The notes: a model not told the origin generated them from the sequence alone. 64,000 nt of DNA from Rachicladosporium sp. CCFEE 5018 (GCA_002077045.2 KZ111190.1:49990-113989), one strand, 5' to 3'; positions 10,226 to 20,724 are shown, counted from the stretch's first letter. Translations and numbers: made by a program.

Positions 10226-10585
10226 ATGATATACTGTGAAAGTATGCAGCAGATTAGTCTACTCCCTGAGAGTATCTGGTGTTCAGATACAATTGGGACA
10301 GTATAGTGTAGTGATTCTTAATACGACCATCTACTCGACATATCACTTTCACAACCCACAACAGCCGCTCGGTCGAAGCTGCTTACAATGTGGGGCGAGA
10401 TGATACGACAAGGGCCACCCCAGTCTCGGCGTCGGAACTCTCGGCCCGCACCTACTTTGCACAAGTCAATCCTTATCAGATCCCGAACCTCGAAAAGTCG
10501 CGAAGTCCATTCTCGTCACAATACGTCCGCTGCCAAAGGCACTCGCTCTCTGCAACATCACATACCTCCACCCCCTACCGCAACA
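10226..10585. promoter_or_regulatory. Divergent promoter region, DUF726 / UTP23
   Basis: 360 bases between two divergently transcribed genes. The last 198 bases are also open in frame with UTP23 from an ATG at 10388. The region is conserved in copy 2 (51898-52257). Confidence 0.5.
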
Positions 10586-11545
10586 ATGAAACTCCACCGC
10601 GCCAAAACCTCGCGCAAGCTCATGTCCGCCTACACAACCTCCTTCGCCTTCCGCCCACCCTACCAAGTCCTCCTCACCAGCAGCTTCATCCTCGCCGCCG
10701 CAACCTGCCGAATGAACCTCGGCCACCTCCTCCAGAACACGCTACAATCCGAGATAAAACCAATGATAACGCAGTGCTGTATCCGGCATCTCTACGATAT
10801 CGAGGTCGCAGACGGCGACACCGAGGGCAGAGCGCAGAAGGAGGGCGTGATAGCCGTCGCCAAAGAAGCAGAGCGACGACGCTGCGGCCATCATGAGCTA
10901 GACTCACCACTTGCGGAAATGGAATGTATACTCTCTGTTCTCGATCCCAAGAACAGCGGGACGAACAGACATAAATACATCGTCTGCACGCAAGACCGCG
11001 CCTTCCGCTCCCGGCTGCGATCTATACCCGGCGTGCCGCTTGTATACATCAATCGCAGCGTCATGATTCTGGAGCCCATGGCTGAGGCTAGCGAGACGTT
11101 CCGGGAGAAAGAGGAGAGGGGGAAGATGCGGGCGGGTTTGCTTGGGGGACGGGGCGTGAAGAGGCAGAGGGATGATGGGGAGGGCGATGATAGGGGAGTG
11201 GGGGAAAAGGACGATGGGAGGGTCGAGGAGAGGGTTGTGAAGAGGAGGAAGGGACCGAAGGCGCCGAATCCGTTGAGTGTTAAGAAGGGTACTAAGGTGG
11301 TGGAGAAGAGCGGAAGGGGGGAGAAGGAGGGTGATGGTGAGGACGGGGTTGCGGTCAGGAAGTCAGCGAAGAAGGAAGCGAGGAATGGACACAGTGTAGA
11401 CGGAGCGGAGGCAGTGCAAGGTGATGCAGGTAATGTGCACGATGGTGAGCGAGTGAAGCGGAAGCGGAAACGCAAGCCCAAGGGCAACGACATGGTCGAC
11501 GCGCCAATCGTGAGTACTCCTGCGGTCGTGGTGAGTTCAGCGTAG
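10586..11545 (+). CDS. UTP23: rRNA-processing protein UTP23 (PIN-like, SSU processome), copy 1
   Basis: A 319-residue protein. The N-terminal 200 residues match the Utp23 branch of the Fcf1/Utp23 PIN-like family. Visible hallmarks are the opening KLHRAKTSRKL, 'FRPPYQVL', 'MITQCCIRHLY', 'RRRCGHHE' with a following Cys (the family's CCHC zinc motif), and 'PGVPLVYINRSVMILEP'. Utp23 works in the nucleolus in early 18S rRNA processing and snR30 release (family knowledge). The last 120 residues are Lys/Arg-rich and disordered, as expected for a nucleolar protein. The start at 10586 is chosen because it matches the family N-terminus, although the frame is open to an ATG at 10388. It converges on the DUF2417 gene 280 bp away. 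Confidence 0.93.
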   Translation: MKLHRAKTSRKLMSAYTTSFAFRPPYQVLLTSSFILAAATCRMNLGHLLQNTLQSEIKPMITQCCIRHLYDIEVADGDTEGRAQKEGVIAVAKEAERRRCGHHELDSPLAEMECILSVLDPKNSGTNRHKYIVCTQDRAFRSRLRSIPGVPLVYINRSVMILEPMAEASETFREKEERGKMRAGLLGGRGVKRQRDDGEGDDRGVGEKDDGRVEERVVKRRKGPKAPNPLSVKKGTKVVEKSGRGEKEGDGEDGVAVRKSAKKEARNGHSVDGAEAVQGDAGNVHDGERVKRKRKRKPKGNDMVDAPIVSTPAVVVSSA

Positions 11546-11825
11546 AAACGGAACGAGTGGGGCTGGAGGAGACGCTGTACAGGATTACTCTGCATAACAC
11601 ACTACTATACCCATCCTCGTCGCAATGCGAGCACATAGCACAGCCTCCCGATATCTCTTCATTACTTACTTTCGCTCGCTTTCAATACTCTCACCACAAG
11701 CTTCAGAAGGTCGCCTTGTCACCTTCCACACCACAGCCTCCACCCCACTCTCAATGCTCAACCTCAGCACCCCTCAGCATCATCCTCAACATAGCAGCCC
11801 CTCCTCTCTCACTTCTCTTCGCGCA

Positions 11826-13538
11826 TCACGCCTTCTTCCCCGACTTGACCAATTCACCAAGTCTCTTCTCCATGATCTGCCTTCCATCATACGTCTCCCA
11901 GATGTAATGCGGTGCCTTGTTCACAATGTCCCAGCTGACCAAGTTGTCAGTGATCTTGGTGAGATCCTCCTGCTTCCTCTTCCAGTCCTCGTCTTTCCTG
12001 CAACTGATGCCCGAGCTGACGACTACAAGCGGCGTCTTGACGCCCTGCACCGTACGCGCAGTGGAGACTTCGCTGCGGGTGAGTGAGTCCGCGACAAGGT
12101 TCTCCTGGAGTTGGGCCTTGATGTACTTCCCGCCCTGATACGCGTCCTTTCCGTAGACTCTGTCTTCGCGTGAGCGGCCGCCGAAAAGCGCACCGGTGAT
12201 CCGCTGGATGCCAAGCGGGGAGATGACGCCCCAGCCCCAGAGGATAAAGCCGCGCATAGGACTGGCGATACGGTGCAGCAGGTCCTCGTGCAGAGGGTCG
12301 ACGAGCATAATGCCCACTACATCTCTGAAATGGCGTGCAGAGAAGATACGCGAGACGATGCTGCCGTAGCCGGCGGAGACGAGGATCCAAGGACCCTCTT
12401 CGCCTGCGAGCGCGAGGGCTTCGGCGAGGTTGTCGGCGGACATACCTGCTGAGTGAGGCGAGGGAGCGTTGTCAGACCACGCGTAGCCAGGGCGGTCCCA
12501 GTAGCAGTACTTGTCGATCGTGCCGTTCTCGTAGGCATTGTAGAGCCAGTGCTCGAAGTCGAACTCGCTTGGGTCTTCAGCTGCCTCTAGCAAGATTGTA
12601 GGGGACTTCTTGCCTAACGCAGAAGTGGTGCTGTTTCCTACACATGCCAGGTGTACGGCGTACTTGTCGCCGTCGACGAAGTAGCGCTCGCCGTCCATCT
12701 CGAGGCTGGCGTCGCGGCTGCGCAGGATGAGCGTGCAGGTCATGAGGATCGTGATGGCGATGTAGATGCTCAGGATCGTGGTGGCGGTGATGACTGCCAG
12801 CCACTCGCGCACTGTGCGGCGGGTTTCCGGACGGCCAGTGAGGCGCTCTTCCTCTTCCTTCTTACCCCATGCCACGACGCGGTCAGTGAGCACGCACCAG
12901 CCTGAGATGAAGACGCCCCAGACCACAGATGCGATACCTGGCGGGCCCTCCTCGCCGCGAATGCGAGCCACCGAGACAATGATGATGAGGTCGACGACAA
13001 TGATCAGACCAATGACGCCTTGGGAGACGCGCATGGCGAGACTCGGCGCGGAGAAGAACAGCAGAGAGTTCAGCAGCATGCCGGCTGTGAGAGTTGTGTA
13101 GGCGAAGTCAAAGAAGCCCGAGCCGCGGGTCGAGAGGCCTGGCGGCGACACGAAGATGCTGACGAGGAGGAGCACCCACCAGATGAAGGTTATGGCGAGG
13201 AAGATCACCGAGAGAGCTCGCAGGGCGCGGACGGTCCATAGGTTATAGGGTGATACCTGGTCTTAACGTTAGTATATATTCCACCATATCTGCTTCACTG
13301 GCTGTCCACTCACTGCTGGGTCATCTGGGTCCAGATACCCGTCTCCATGAGGAGGTCTCGGGTTCCGTGGCAGCAGCCTGTCTCTCTCATTCGGCTCCCT
13401 CGAAGCTCTTGCAGATCGAGGCCGTGGCCCATCCTCAGACTCCCTCGCCATATTATCAGATCCTTCGCCGCCGTTAACGTGCAGCACTTCGTCAATGTCG
13501 TCGTCGTCTTTCTTCTTCGAGCCCCAAAGTGTAGTCAT
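11826..13538 (-). CDS. DUF2417 multi-pass membrane protein with hydrolase-like domain, copy 1
   Basis: Two exons on the minus strand, 13314-13538 and 11826-13256, separated by a 57-nt intron with a perfect TACTAAC branch site. The product has 551 residues. Residues 1-75 are polar and end in a conserved 'YLDPDDPAV-SPYNLW' block spanning the junction. About five membrane segments follow (TM1 at about 90-112, the rest up to about 250). The C-terminal 290 residues look like an alpha/beta-hydrolase fold. At the nucleophile elbow the sequence is S-A-G-Y-G-S, with Gly where the catalytic Ser would sit, so enzymatic activity is doubtful. Family DUF2417 is fungal and of unknown function. The gene is divergent from PPE1. 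Confidence 0.9.
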
Positions 13539-14332
13539 GTTGGAGAAGGTAGAGGTGTTGAGAAGCTGTGTGATGTCTCTGATGGAGGAGGCGTACAGAG
13601 GCGAGCGTGACAGACAGCGTCGCTTAGCGCCGTACTGATGCCTGTACTGCTCTGACCCGTGCTGTGGCAGAGAGGAGCAGCAGGTGGGGATGGTTTGTAC
13701 CGCGTCTGCATGGAGGACGGCACAGAGTTCGCAGTCAAGCTTGGAACGTCATTGTGGCTGGAGAGCTCTACGACTGTACTTCATCGCCGCGGAAAGTCTA
13801 CATCAATTGGATTAGACTTCAGGATATGTACTGCTGCCTGTCCCACAATCCTTCGTCTCTTTGCTCTAGATTCTCTGACCTCGCTATCGCTATGCAGAGT
13901 CATGCACGAGCAGCATCGCCGTGAGTCTGGAACAGCTTGATCGGCAGGATCGCCCATGTCCATGTAAAGCGGGAGATCATGACCGGGGTCGAGCCCATGC
14001 ACTGAAACTGCATCTGATCTCGATGATGGGATTTATGCCAAGTCTACACGTGAAGCGAGACAAACCGGTGGAGGTAAGACAGGCCTGAGGAACAGAATCT
14101 GACCCAGAAACGCTCCAAGTAATACCAGGATCTGCTCGGAAATCCAATGGCGAAGAAATGCTTTGTGAGCGCCATGCGGTAGTAACAGAGTCAAGAAAGC
14201 TCTGACACATGTCAAACGCTGCTGCAAGCGCACTCGCCACACCCACCCCTCTATCTGCCATGCACAACATCAAGTGACCGCAAGCTCAACTCCATGTGCA
14301 ACACAACCTCCCCGTTCAATTCCAGCCAAGCA
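13539..14332. promoter_or_regulatory. Divergent intergenic region, DUF2417 / PPE1
   Basis: 794 bases holding both 5' flanks. No supported gene was seen. In copy 2 (55212-56007) the half next to DUF2417 is well conserved, while about 14060-14180 differs strongly from its counterpart at about 55730-55850. Confidence 0.5.
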
Positions 14333-15508
14333 ATGCCCTCTAGCTCCCTCCTGCTCCAAACACTGAACGCAGCTGCACCGCCACCTCGACCCCGACCCCG
14401 CGCCCTGAGACCAGAAATTCCAGACATCGACTCTGACCGCAGCTCCTCCTCAGACTCTGCTTCTTCCGCCTCAAGCACCGCAAGCGTAGTTACTGTGCGA
14501 CCTAGCTCACGTGAAGCAGCTGCAGGGCCAAGCTCGTGGACACAGTATTTTGAGCGGGAGCTATGGCTTGAGCACGATCTGGAGAATGGGGTGAAGGCTG
14601 TTTACCATGTTTATGTGACGCCGCCGAAGGATGTGAGGAAGGGGCCACTGTTTGTGTGTCATCATGGTGCTGGAGCTTCGGGATTGAGTTTTGCCGTTCT
14701 GGCGAGGGAGATCAGGGGTTTGATGCCAGGTGCTGGCGTGCTGGCCTTGGAGGCTAGGGGACATGGGTCGAGTGTTACGGGATCTGATGGTAATGAGGTC
14801 GCAAACTACAGTCTTGAGACTCTGACGATGGATGCATTGAACATGATCATGGGCACGAGCAAGGCGCTGGACTGGCCAGGTCTGCCTCCGCAGCTCCTGA
14901 TCGGCCACAGTCTCGGTGGTGCAATCATGACCACCCTAGCTACCGCTCACTGGCGAGCTCTCGGATCAGCACTAGTAGGCTACGCAGTCCTCGACGTTGT
15001 CGAAGGCTCTGCGTTGGAAGCTCTGTCGCACATGAAGACCTACCTCTCCTCTCGGCCAAGAGGCTTCCCTTCAGTAGCCGAAGCAGTCGACTGGCACCTC
15101 CGCTCTCGCACCATCCGCTCACGAGAAAGTGCCGAGGCCTCTGTCCCATCTCTCCTCGTTGCTTCCCCCCCAGCCTCAGGAGCCTATAACTGGCGCACCG
15201 ATCTCTCCACCACGAGCTCAGCATGGGAGGGCTGGTTCCAGGGGATGAGCTCGAAGTTCCTTACTGGTCGCGGTGCAAAGCTACTGATCTTGGCTGGTAC
15301 GGATCGCCTGGACAAAGAGCTGATGATCGGTCAGATGCAAGGTAAGTTCCAGCTGGTCGTGTTACCTGAGGCTGGGCACTTCGTGCACGAGGATGTGCCG
15401 GCGAAGGTTGCTGGACTGCTGGTGGAGTTCTGGAAAAGAAATGATCGGAGTGCTATGGTGTTGCCGCCGAAGGTCAGCGATTTGTTGGCGATGGGGAAAA
15501 AGGTGTGA
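14333..15508 (+). CDS. PPE1: Protein phosphatase methylesterase 1 (PPE1/PPME1), copy 1
   Basis: A 391-residue single-exon alpha/beta-hydrolase that removes the methyl ester from the C-terminal Leu of the PP2A catalytic subunit (family knowledge). Visible landmarks are the oxyanion-hole region 'CHHGAGASGLSF', 'ALEARGHG', the nucleophile motif G-H-S-L-G-G with Ser193, 'VVEGSALEAL', 'LAGTDRLDKELMIGQMQGKF' and the catalytic His in 'PEAGHFVHED'. Residues 1-75 are Pro/Ser-rich and variable. An in-frame ATG at 14294 would add 13 residues, but only the Met at 14333 is shared with copy 2, so it is preferred. Confidence 0.93.
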   Translation: MPSSSLLLQTLNAAAPPPRPRPRALRPEIPDIDSDRSSSSDSASSASSTASVVTVRPSSREAAAGPSSWTQYFERELWLEHDLENGVKAVYHVYVTPPKDVRKGPLFVCHHGAGASGLSFAVLAREIRGLMPGAGVLALEARGHGSSVTGSDGNEVANYSLETLTMDALNMIMGTSKALDWPGLPPQLLIGHSLGGAIMTTLATAHWRALGSALVGYAVLDVVEGSALEALSHMKTYLSSRPRGFPSVAEAVDWHLRSRTIRSRESAEASVPSLLVASPPASGAYNWRTDLSTTSSAWEGWFQGMSSKFLTGRGAKLLILAGTDRLDKELMIGQMQGKFQLVVLPEAGHFVHEDVPAKVAGLLVEFWKRNDRSAMVLPPKVSDLLAMGKKV

Positions 15509-15814
15509 GGTGGTGTGGTGATGTTACGCGTACGCGATGCGTTCGCGTTAGGATGCCTCGCCTGGACATGGACTTCAGCTTCGCTGCGAGTACTACCATT
15601 GCTTGTGATGCTTCCGACTGTGGCACTCAATACAACTGCATGCGACACGATGGCGAACTCATCTAAGACCTTCAGAGGTGTCGTACAAGACGCGGTCATG
15701 ACGCTTCTCGAGCCGGAACGAAGCCAAGTCAACCTCTCGCTCAAGCAATTCATCACATCGGCGGAAGTCCTGGAATCTTAGGTGGATTATCTGGATGTTT
15801 CCTTCGTCGACGGC
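15509..15814. other. Spacer between PPE1 and GIY-YIG-like gene, with coding-like stretch
   Basis: 306 bases. From an ATG at 15651 the frame is open for 43 codons, then reaches a TAG at 15779-15781 that is in the same frame as the following gene. It could be a degraded 5' part of that gene, or a 54-nt intron (15728-15781) could remove the stop, but the donor (GTCAAC) is weak and no good branch site is seen. This block has no counterpart in copy 2. Confidence 0.35.
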
Positions 15815-16740
15815 ATGGAAGAGTATCTGAACTCGGGTTCACCGCCACCGCTCAGCTTTCTGGAGTCTCTGCCTGCATATGTGCGCGACAAAGTCTTCGC
15901 TATATACCTGCACATACTTGAACTTAAAGGACAGGAGACTCTGGTGTACATCGGGTCTGCGACTAATGCGAAGGAAGGTATGCGTTCGCGTATGGGACAG
16001 TACAGGAGAGGCACGGACGGCATTCCTGATTGGGTCGAAAAGGCTATGAAACAGGGCTACGAGATCACACATACGACCTTGCTTGCAAGCTACGAGCTTC
16101 CTTCAAGTGGCGATGTTGTTAAGGCTAGGGCTGTCTTCCATGCTCTCGAGGGTGCAATGATTGCCGTTCTCTGGGCAATGCGGAGGCGGGACTTGAACTT
16201 TGGCTGCGCTCACGTCTGTCCCTGGCCCCGTGAGTCTTTCGAATGGGGAGGTCTCTGCGGACGCAATGCCTTGCATGAGAACATCTTCGGAGACCTTGAG
16301 CTCAGTCGAGAAGAGCTCGAGAAAGTCGCAAAGATCGCCCTTGTCCGAGACAAAGAAGTCAGGGCGACTAGGGACAAAATCACAAAGGCCCAGCCTGCCT
16401 ACAAAGCTAAGGCCGCGAAGCACAAGAGGGAGAAATATCCCGCATTGAAGGTCAAGAGAGCAGCGGTCAAGAAGAACCGCAAGTTTTTTTGCAACGCCTG
16501 CAAGGTTTCGTGTAGCGACAACGTCGAACTCGTGAACCATAACGGCACAGACCGGCACGAGAAGAAGTTGAAGGGCTTGGTCGGGGAGTATATATGTGAG
16601 CCATGTGCATTTGCTACCGATTTTTGGGGAATTGGCAGACGCACTGCGGGCGGCCCAAGCACACGAAGAACATGGCTTTGCCTGCGGATACGGAAGGCGA
16701 GGAGTCAGACGCTGACGAGTCAGAGGGCGACGAGGCATAG
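15815..16740 (+). pseudogene. GIY-YIG-like domain plus two C2H2 zinc fingers, frameshifted (copy 1 only)
   Basis: From the ATG at 15815 the protein begins with a region resembling a GIY-YIG nuclease core ('IYLHILEL', then 'VYIGSATNA', then an Arg and Tyr at the expected spacing). A Trp/Cys-rich middle, a Lys-rich stretch and a zinc finger C-x2-C-x12-H-x5-H follow. A second Cys pair starts another finger. At T5G4 (16621-16629) the frame breaks: one extra base would give the same C-x2-C-x12-H-x5-H spacing, 'HCGRPKHTKN' and an acidic tail ending at the TAG at 16738-16740. Without it the frame runs to 16771. The gene is either decaying or carries a one-base sequencing error. The GIY-YIG assignment is moderate. 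It is absent from copy 2. An in-frame TAG lies just upstream at 15779. Confidence 0.6.
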
Positions 16741-17160
16741 AAGGAATGCCACTACCATCACTGCAACATAGCTTTTCGGGGAATCTAGCTTACTATGGAG
16801 GAACGATCAGATCTCGGGATATAGCTCAGGAAGTAACCACAGTCGAGCATGTATTTCTGCTGACACAGTCGTCTTCGTGGATTCGCTCTCGACACAACGA
16901 ATCAAACGCAAACTCAACCAGTCCCTCATCCTACGCTAATCTACAAGTCATCCATTACTTTCACAGCGAGCTCCACTGCTTGCCGACAGGACGTAAGCAG
17001 AATCGTAGGAAGTGCGCTTGGTCGCGCCTTCCTCAATCAAGATACTAGCAAGCTAAGGTGCCACTGTATTGACTGCTGACCGCTGCACACTACATACCTA
17101 TTTCACACATCCACGATCTTCTTTTCTGCTGCTAAATTCACTTCCAGAGCGGCCAATATC
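16741..17160. other. Intergenic region before the 318-aa ELR gene
   Basis: 420 bases without a supported gene. Similarity to copy 2 resumes at about 16860 (near 58760 in copy 2), marking the right edge of the non-homologous block. The final 100 bases are the likely promoter of the next gene. Confidence 0.5.
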
Positions 17161-18171
17161 ATGGCTGAGGCATCGCTGCTTCTCCTCGCAATGCCGGAGC
17201 ATGTCGAATTGCAAGCTCATCGTGCGGATCAGATCAAGGGCCTCTCGCGTGCTGCCTCGGACGGCATGGCTATAGCACTAGATGAGACCGCACCGTCGAC
17301 GACGGGCATCTTCGACTTCTTCTCGCTTCCGCCAGAGCTCCGGTGAGTGGCTGAATTTGAGATTGAAATGCGGACGTCACGACTGATCTTACAAAGCATG
17401 AGCATCTACGACCTCCTCTACGAAGAGCGAGGCACGCCCCTGACAACCAGAAATAGCGCAAAGGGAATGAACTACAGTGGCCAAGTCCCGGTCGTCCGCG
17501 CGCGCCTGATAAGCCGACAACTCCGTAACGAGATTGACAGAATGGCGCCTGTGGCTTGCCCGCTGATTTTAGAAGACCACATCCATGTCGAGCTCACCGA
17601 CCCACAGGGCTGCTTGGAGATTCCTACAGGGACTCGCAGGTGCACGAGCCTTGAGGTCACCTTTCTGGTAACGTGGGAGGGTGATTGGCTCGGCGATATC
17701 GGCGAAGACTGGTACAATATCGATTACGGAATCGCCTGGCTCCGTCTCATCATGAAGAAGCTCGAGAGCGTGACCGAGAGCAGCATCACAATTCAATTCG
17801 AGCGACGCGCAGGCGCTGACGAGCTTTGGCCGCTCATCGAACGTGGTATCGACCGCTTGACTGCTGCGTTTCCGACGATCACATGCGTACGGGCTGTAGC
17901 CATGCAGCGTTGCGAAGACCCAGTGGTCGACGCCAGAGCTGACGCCAACGACTCTGATGGAAGCCCACGGAGCGAACAACAGCCCCAGGAGGCAGTGGCG
18001 CCTTCGGAGACAAAGATCGCGATCAAGGTAACAAAGGGATCCCCAGCAGCAAGCGCGCCGGTTTCTTATCCTGTTGAGAGGTGCATTGCGACATGGACAC
18101 TTCAGCAAGGTCTCGTGGTTGTTAAGGAGCAAGTGGAAACATGGCAGAGATTGGTGGCTACTCCGGCATGA
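17161..18171 (+). CDS. ELR-motif (2EXR/F-box-like) protein of 318 aa, copy 1
   Basis: Two exons, 17161-17342 and 17397-18171, with a 54-nt intron splitting an Arg codon (CG|C). The spliced product has 318 residues. Around residue 55 is 'FDFFSLPPELR' followed across the junction by 'MSIYDLLYEE', the N-terminal signature seen in large fungal families annotated as 2EXR or F-box-like. The rest has no recognised domain: a mixed alpha/beta body with 'VPVVRARLISRQ', a 'TFLVTWEGDW' strand, an acidic/Ser-rich spacer at about 245-275 and an 'ATWTLQQGLVV' end. Function is unknown. The orthologous copy at 59053-60063 has the same length and intron, which supports a real gene. Confidence 0.8.
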
Positions 18172-18665
18172 CTGCGCTGTCGCTTCGATGCACGAGGCTG
18201 CGACGGAAGACAGTCTCGGGTACAACCGAGGAGCATGAACAATATACCACGTGGCTGGGTGCTGACCTGGGTCATATTAATGATAGGCTCGAGGTCACTT
18301 CGCCTAACGAATTCAGCAAAGTCAAATGCTACAGTCGGCTCATATCTAAAAATGTTGATCCAATCAGCTCATGCACATCTTGGCATCTCAGCTCATGATG
18401 ATGGAAACACCATACAGCGCACCAATATCCATGTCCTTAGTGGGCACGCCTTCTCGATGCTTCTACCGTCTTGAGGGGAATTTGCCTCTCCGCATGGTAT
18501 AACTTGCACACAAGGTTATATCGCAGGTCTGCTTCTTCCTTGCCCTCATCTTCTTCCGGCATCCCTTTCGGCTCTGCGATCATTGCTCGTTAGCATCGAG
18601 GTTTCACGCAACGCTACTGCCATCTACAATTCCCTCGAGTACCGTCAGGAGAGTCATACTACACC
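18172..18665. other. Intergenic region between two ELR genes
   Basis: 494 bases with no supported gene. It is recognisably similar to 60064-60498 but more diverged than the genes. It likely holds the 3' UTR of the first gene and the promoter of the second. Confidence 0.5.
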
Positions 18666-20047
18666 ATGCCGTCCGCTCGACCTCGAAACCTCCACTCGCC
18701 GACCGTCGTTGACGAGGACGGACCTCGGCGGCAGCGACAGAGGCCCACGACCTTGGCACGCCGCCCGTCGAACGATGCCCAGGGGAATGCGGTCAGGACC
18801 ACAGCCGTCTTGGGACAAGATGTGCAAGATCTGAAACGACAAAGCTTGCCCAGGCCTAGTCGCAGTGCCACGGCGGACATTAAGGAGCTACCACGGGTAG
18901 GTACGCCTACGACTGCACAGGTTCAGATCACGAGTACATCAGGGTGAGTCGCAATTCATCATGTGCCTGCTGTCTACGTACCCCTTCGAGGAACTGGAGT
19001 CCGAGAGAGGTCCTCAGGATAGCATCCAGCCATGCAATACGGTGTCGAGTCTGGTCTTGTTGGCTGCTCGCTACAGCGAAGATGCATACTGGCTGTCCGA
19101 AACGATATTGAGTTCTGATGCAACAGGACACATGCCGCAGTCTGACCGCAGACGCCTTGAGCTGTCACATTCGTTCTGACTTGATCGTTTCCAGATCTAA
19201 ACTCCGACAACGTGGCCCCATCGAAGTCACCGAACCGATGATAAAGCCCGGATTCTTCAGTCAACCACGTGAGCTGCGGTAGGATGACCAGTCATGCTGT
19301 ATGCCAATTCGGATCGACGATGACTGACCTACCGGCAGTGACATGATCTACGACCATTTCAGAGAACCTACATTTCATTCCGACGCAAGCGGGAGCGGCC
19401 ATCACTGGGAAGTCTCGCACTCGAAGAATGACCTTCGCCTCGTAAGCCGCCAGATGAAGGCTGAAGTTGACGACCGCTTCCCTTCGCATTGCAGACTCCA
19501 CATTTCCGACCATCACGAGATGGAGGTTCGAAATAACATTGAGGGACCACCTTTGTGTGCACTATATACCACTGCTTTCACGGCCGATTTGCTGATAGTC
19601 TATACCCAACGTCGGTACTGCATACCGCACTGTGTATACCTCGAGGTCAATGCACACCAGCAGTGGCTGACAATCTCGATTGCTAAGTTGACTAAGCTCC
19701 AAGAAACAACACTACGAGTTTTCATTCTGAGCTCGAAGAACGTGAAGAAGGCGTTCGAGCTACTGGCGCGGCGAATCCATGGTCTCACGAGGCTCAGGAC
19801 TGTGAAGAGAGTGGAGGTGTTTGCATACGAAGGTGAACGCTGCGAACCGCGCGAATGCGACCCCAAGTACCCTCTTGCTATCTGGTCCTTTGAAGATCGC
19901 AACTCTTATGATCTACGAATGTTAGACTTGAGCATACTAGATACGCTCGTACGCAAGGCGGAAAAGGCAGATGATGAACGTAGGGCTGACGAGTCTCACT
20001 ACGAACTCGAGTATCTCGATTGCGATGTGCCTTTCGGGGATTGGTAA
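18666..20047 (+). CDS. ELR-motif protein of 356 aa, three exons, copy 1
   Basis: Exons 18666-18943, 19195-19278 and 19339-20047 give 356 residues. Intron 1 is unusually long (251 nt) but has a CTGAC branch site near its 3' end. Intron 2 (60 nt) splits the Arg codon of 'PRELR' exactly as in the neighbouring ELR gene. Exon 1 is basic and low-complexity. Exon 3 opens with 'DMIYDHFRE' and contains 'RQMKAEVDDRF', 'ISDHHEME' and 'LLIVYTQRRYCIPHC', and ends with 'YLDCDVPFGDW'. No known domain beyond the ELR signature. Splice sites are supported by copy 2 (60499-61992), which keeps all exon phases. Function is unknown. Confidence 0.75.
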
Positions 20048-20724
20048 TGCATTGGTTACGTAAACGTTCAGGTCATGGCGGGCGCATGGCTCCCGTCCTC
20101 AAGACATGAGCCGGAGGTTTGGATGAATCGCGCAGTCTGGTAGATATATCGAGTTCAGGTATGCTGTGTGCGCTACGGATTGGGATATGCTCGTCATCAC
20201 ACCTGTCAAGTGAGTAATAATTCCGGCTCCTCATGTCTAAGGTCAGTGATGTAGCTGAGTGAACCATCATACTGTTAGCACCGAAGATCTCCTTGTATAA
20301 TGTGCAGACACCGCTACAGCGACATATATTCCCTCTACCCTCCCGACCGTCCGGAGGTCCCACGGGTAACTAGTCGTTGCATGCGAACACCTGGGGCAAC
20401 ACTAAACAGCCAGCGATGTTTTTAGCAGAGCTTCCTGGAGGAGCAGATTCTGTCCCTTCGGCAGTGCCCATGAGGGAATGAATATTGCCGCGCACTATGG
20501 AGTAGCCTTGGTGCAGTCGGGCTTTGGGAGCAACGAAGGAGTGAGCGAGGCCACGGGGAACATGCATGTAAACTCGATGCTGCATCAGCTGTGGCTGACT
20601 TGTCTATGATTCTTGGACTGAAATACATATCCATGCCACGTTCAACGAACACTCATGCTGTACGACAATGCTATGACTGCCCGTAGCACACCATACAAAC
20701 GTACGACCACACTGTACATATTGA
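20048..20724. other. Convergent intergenic region
   Basis: 677 bases between the 3' ends of the 356-aa gene and the MFS gene. No gene was recognised. It aligns poorly with the matching stretch in copy 2 (61993-62559), so it is under little constraint. Confidence 0.5.

Noticed and set aside
10388..10585. Treating the UTP23 leader as certain coding sequence
   Set aside because: The family N-terminus (KLHRAKTSRKL) fits a start at 10586, so the leader is reported only as an observation.
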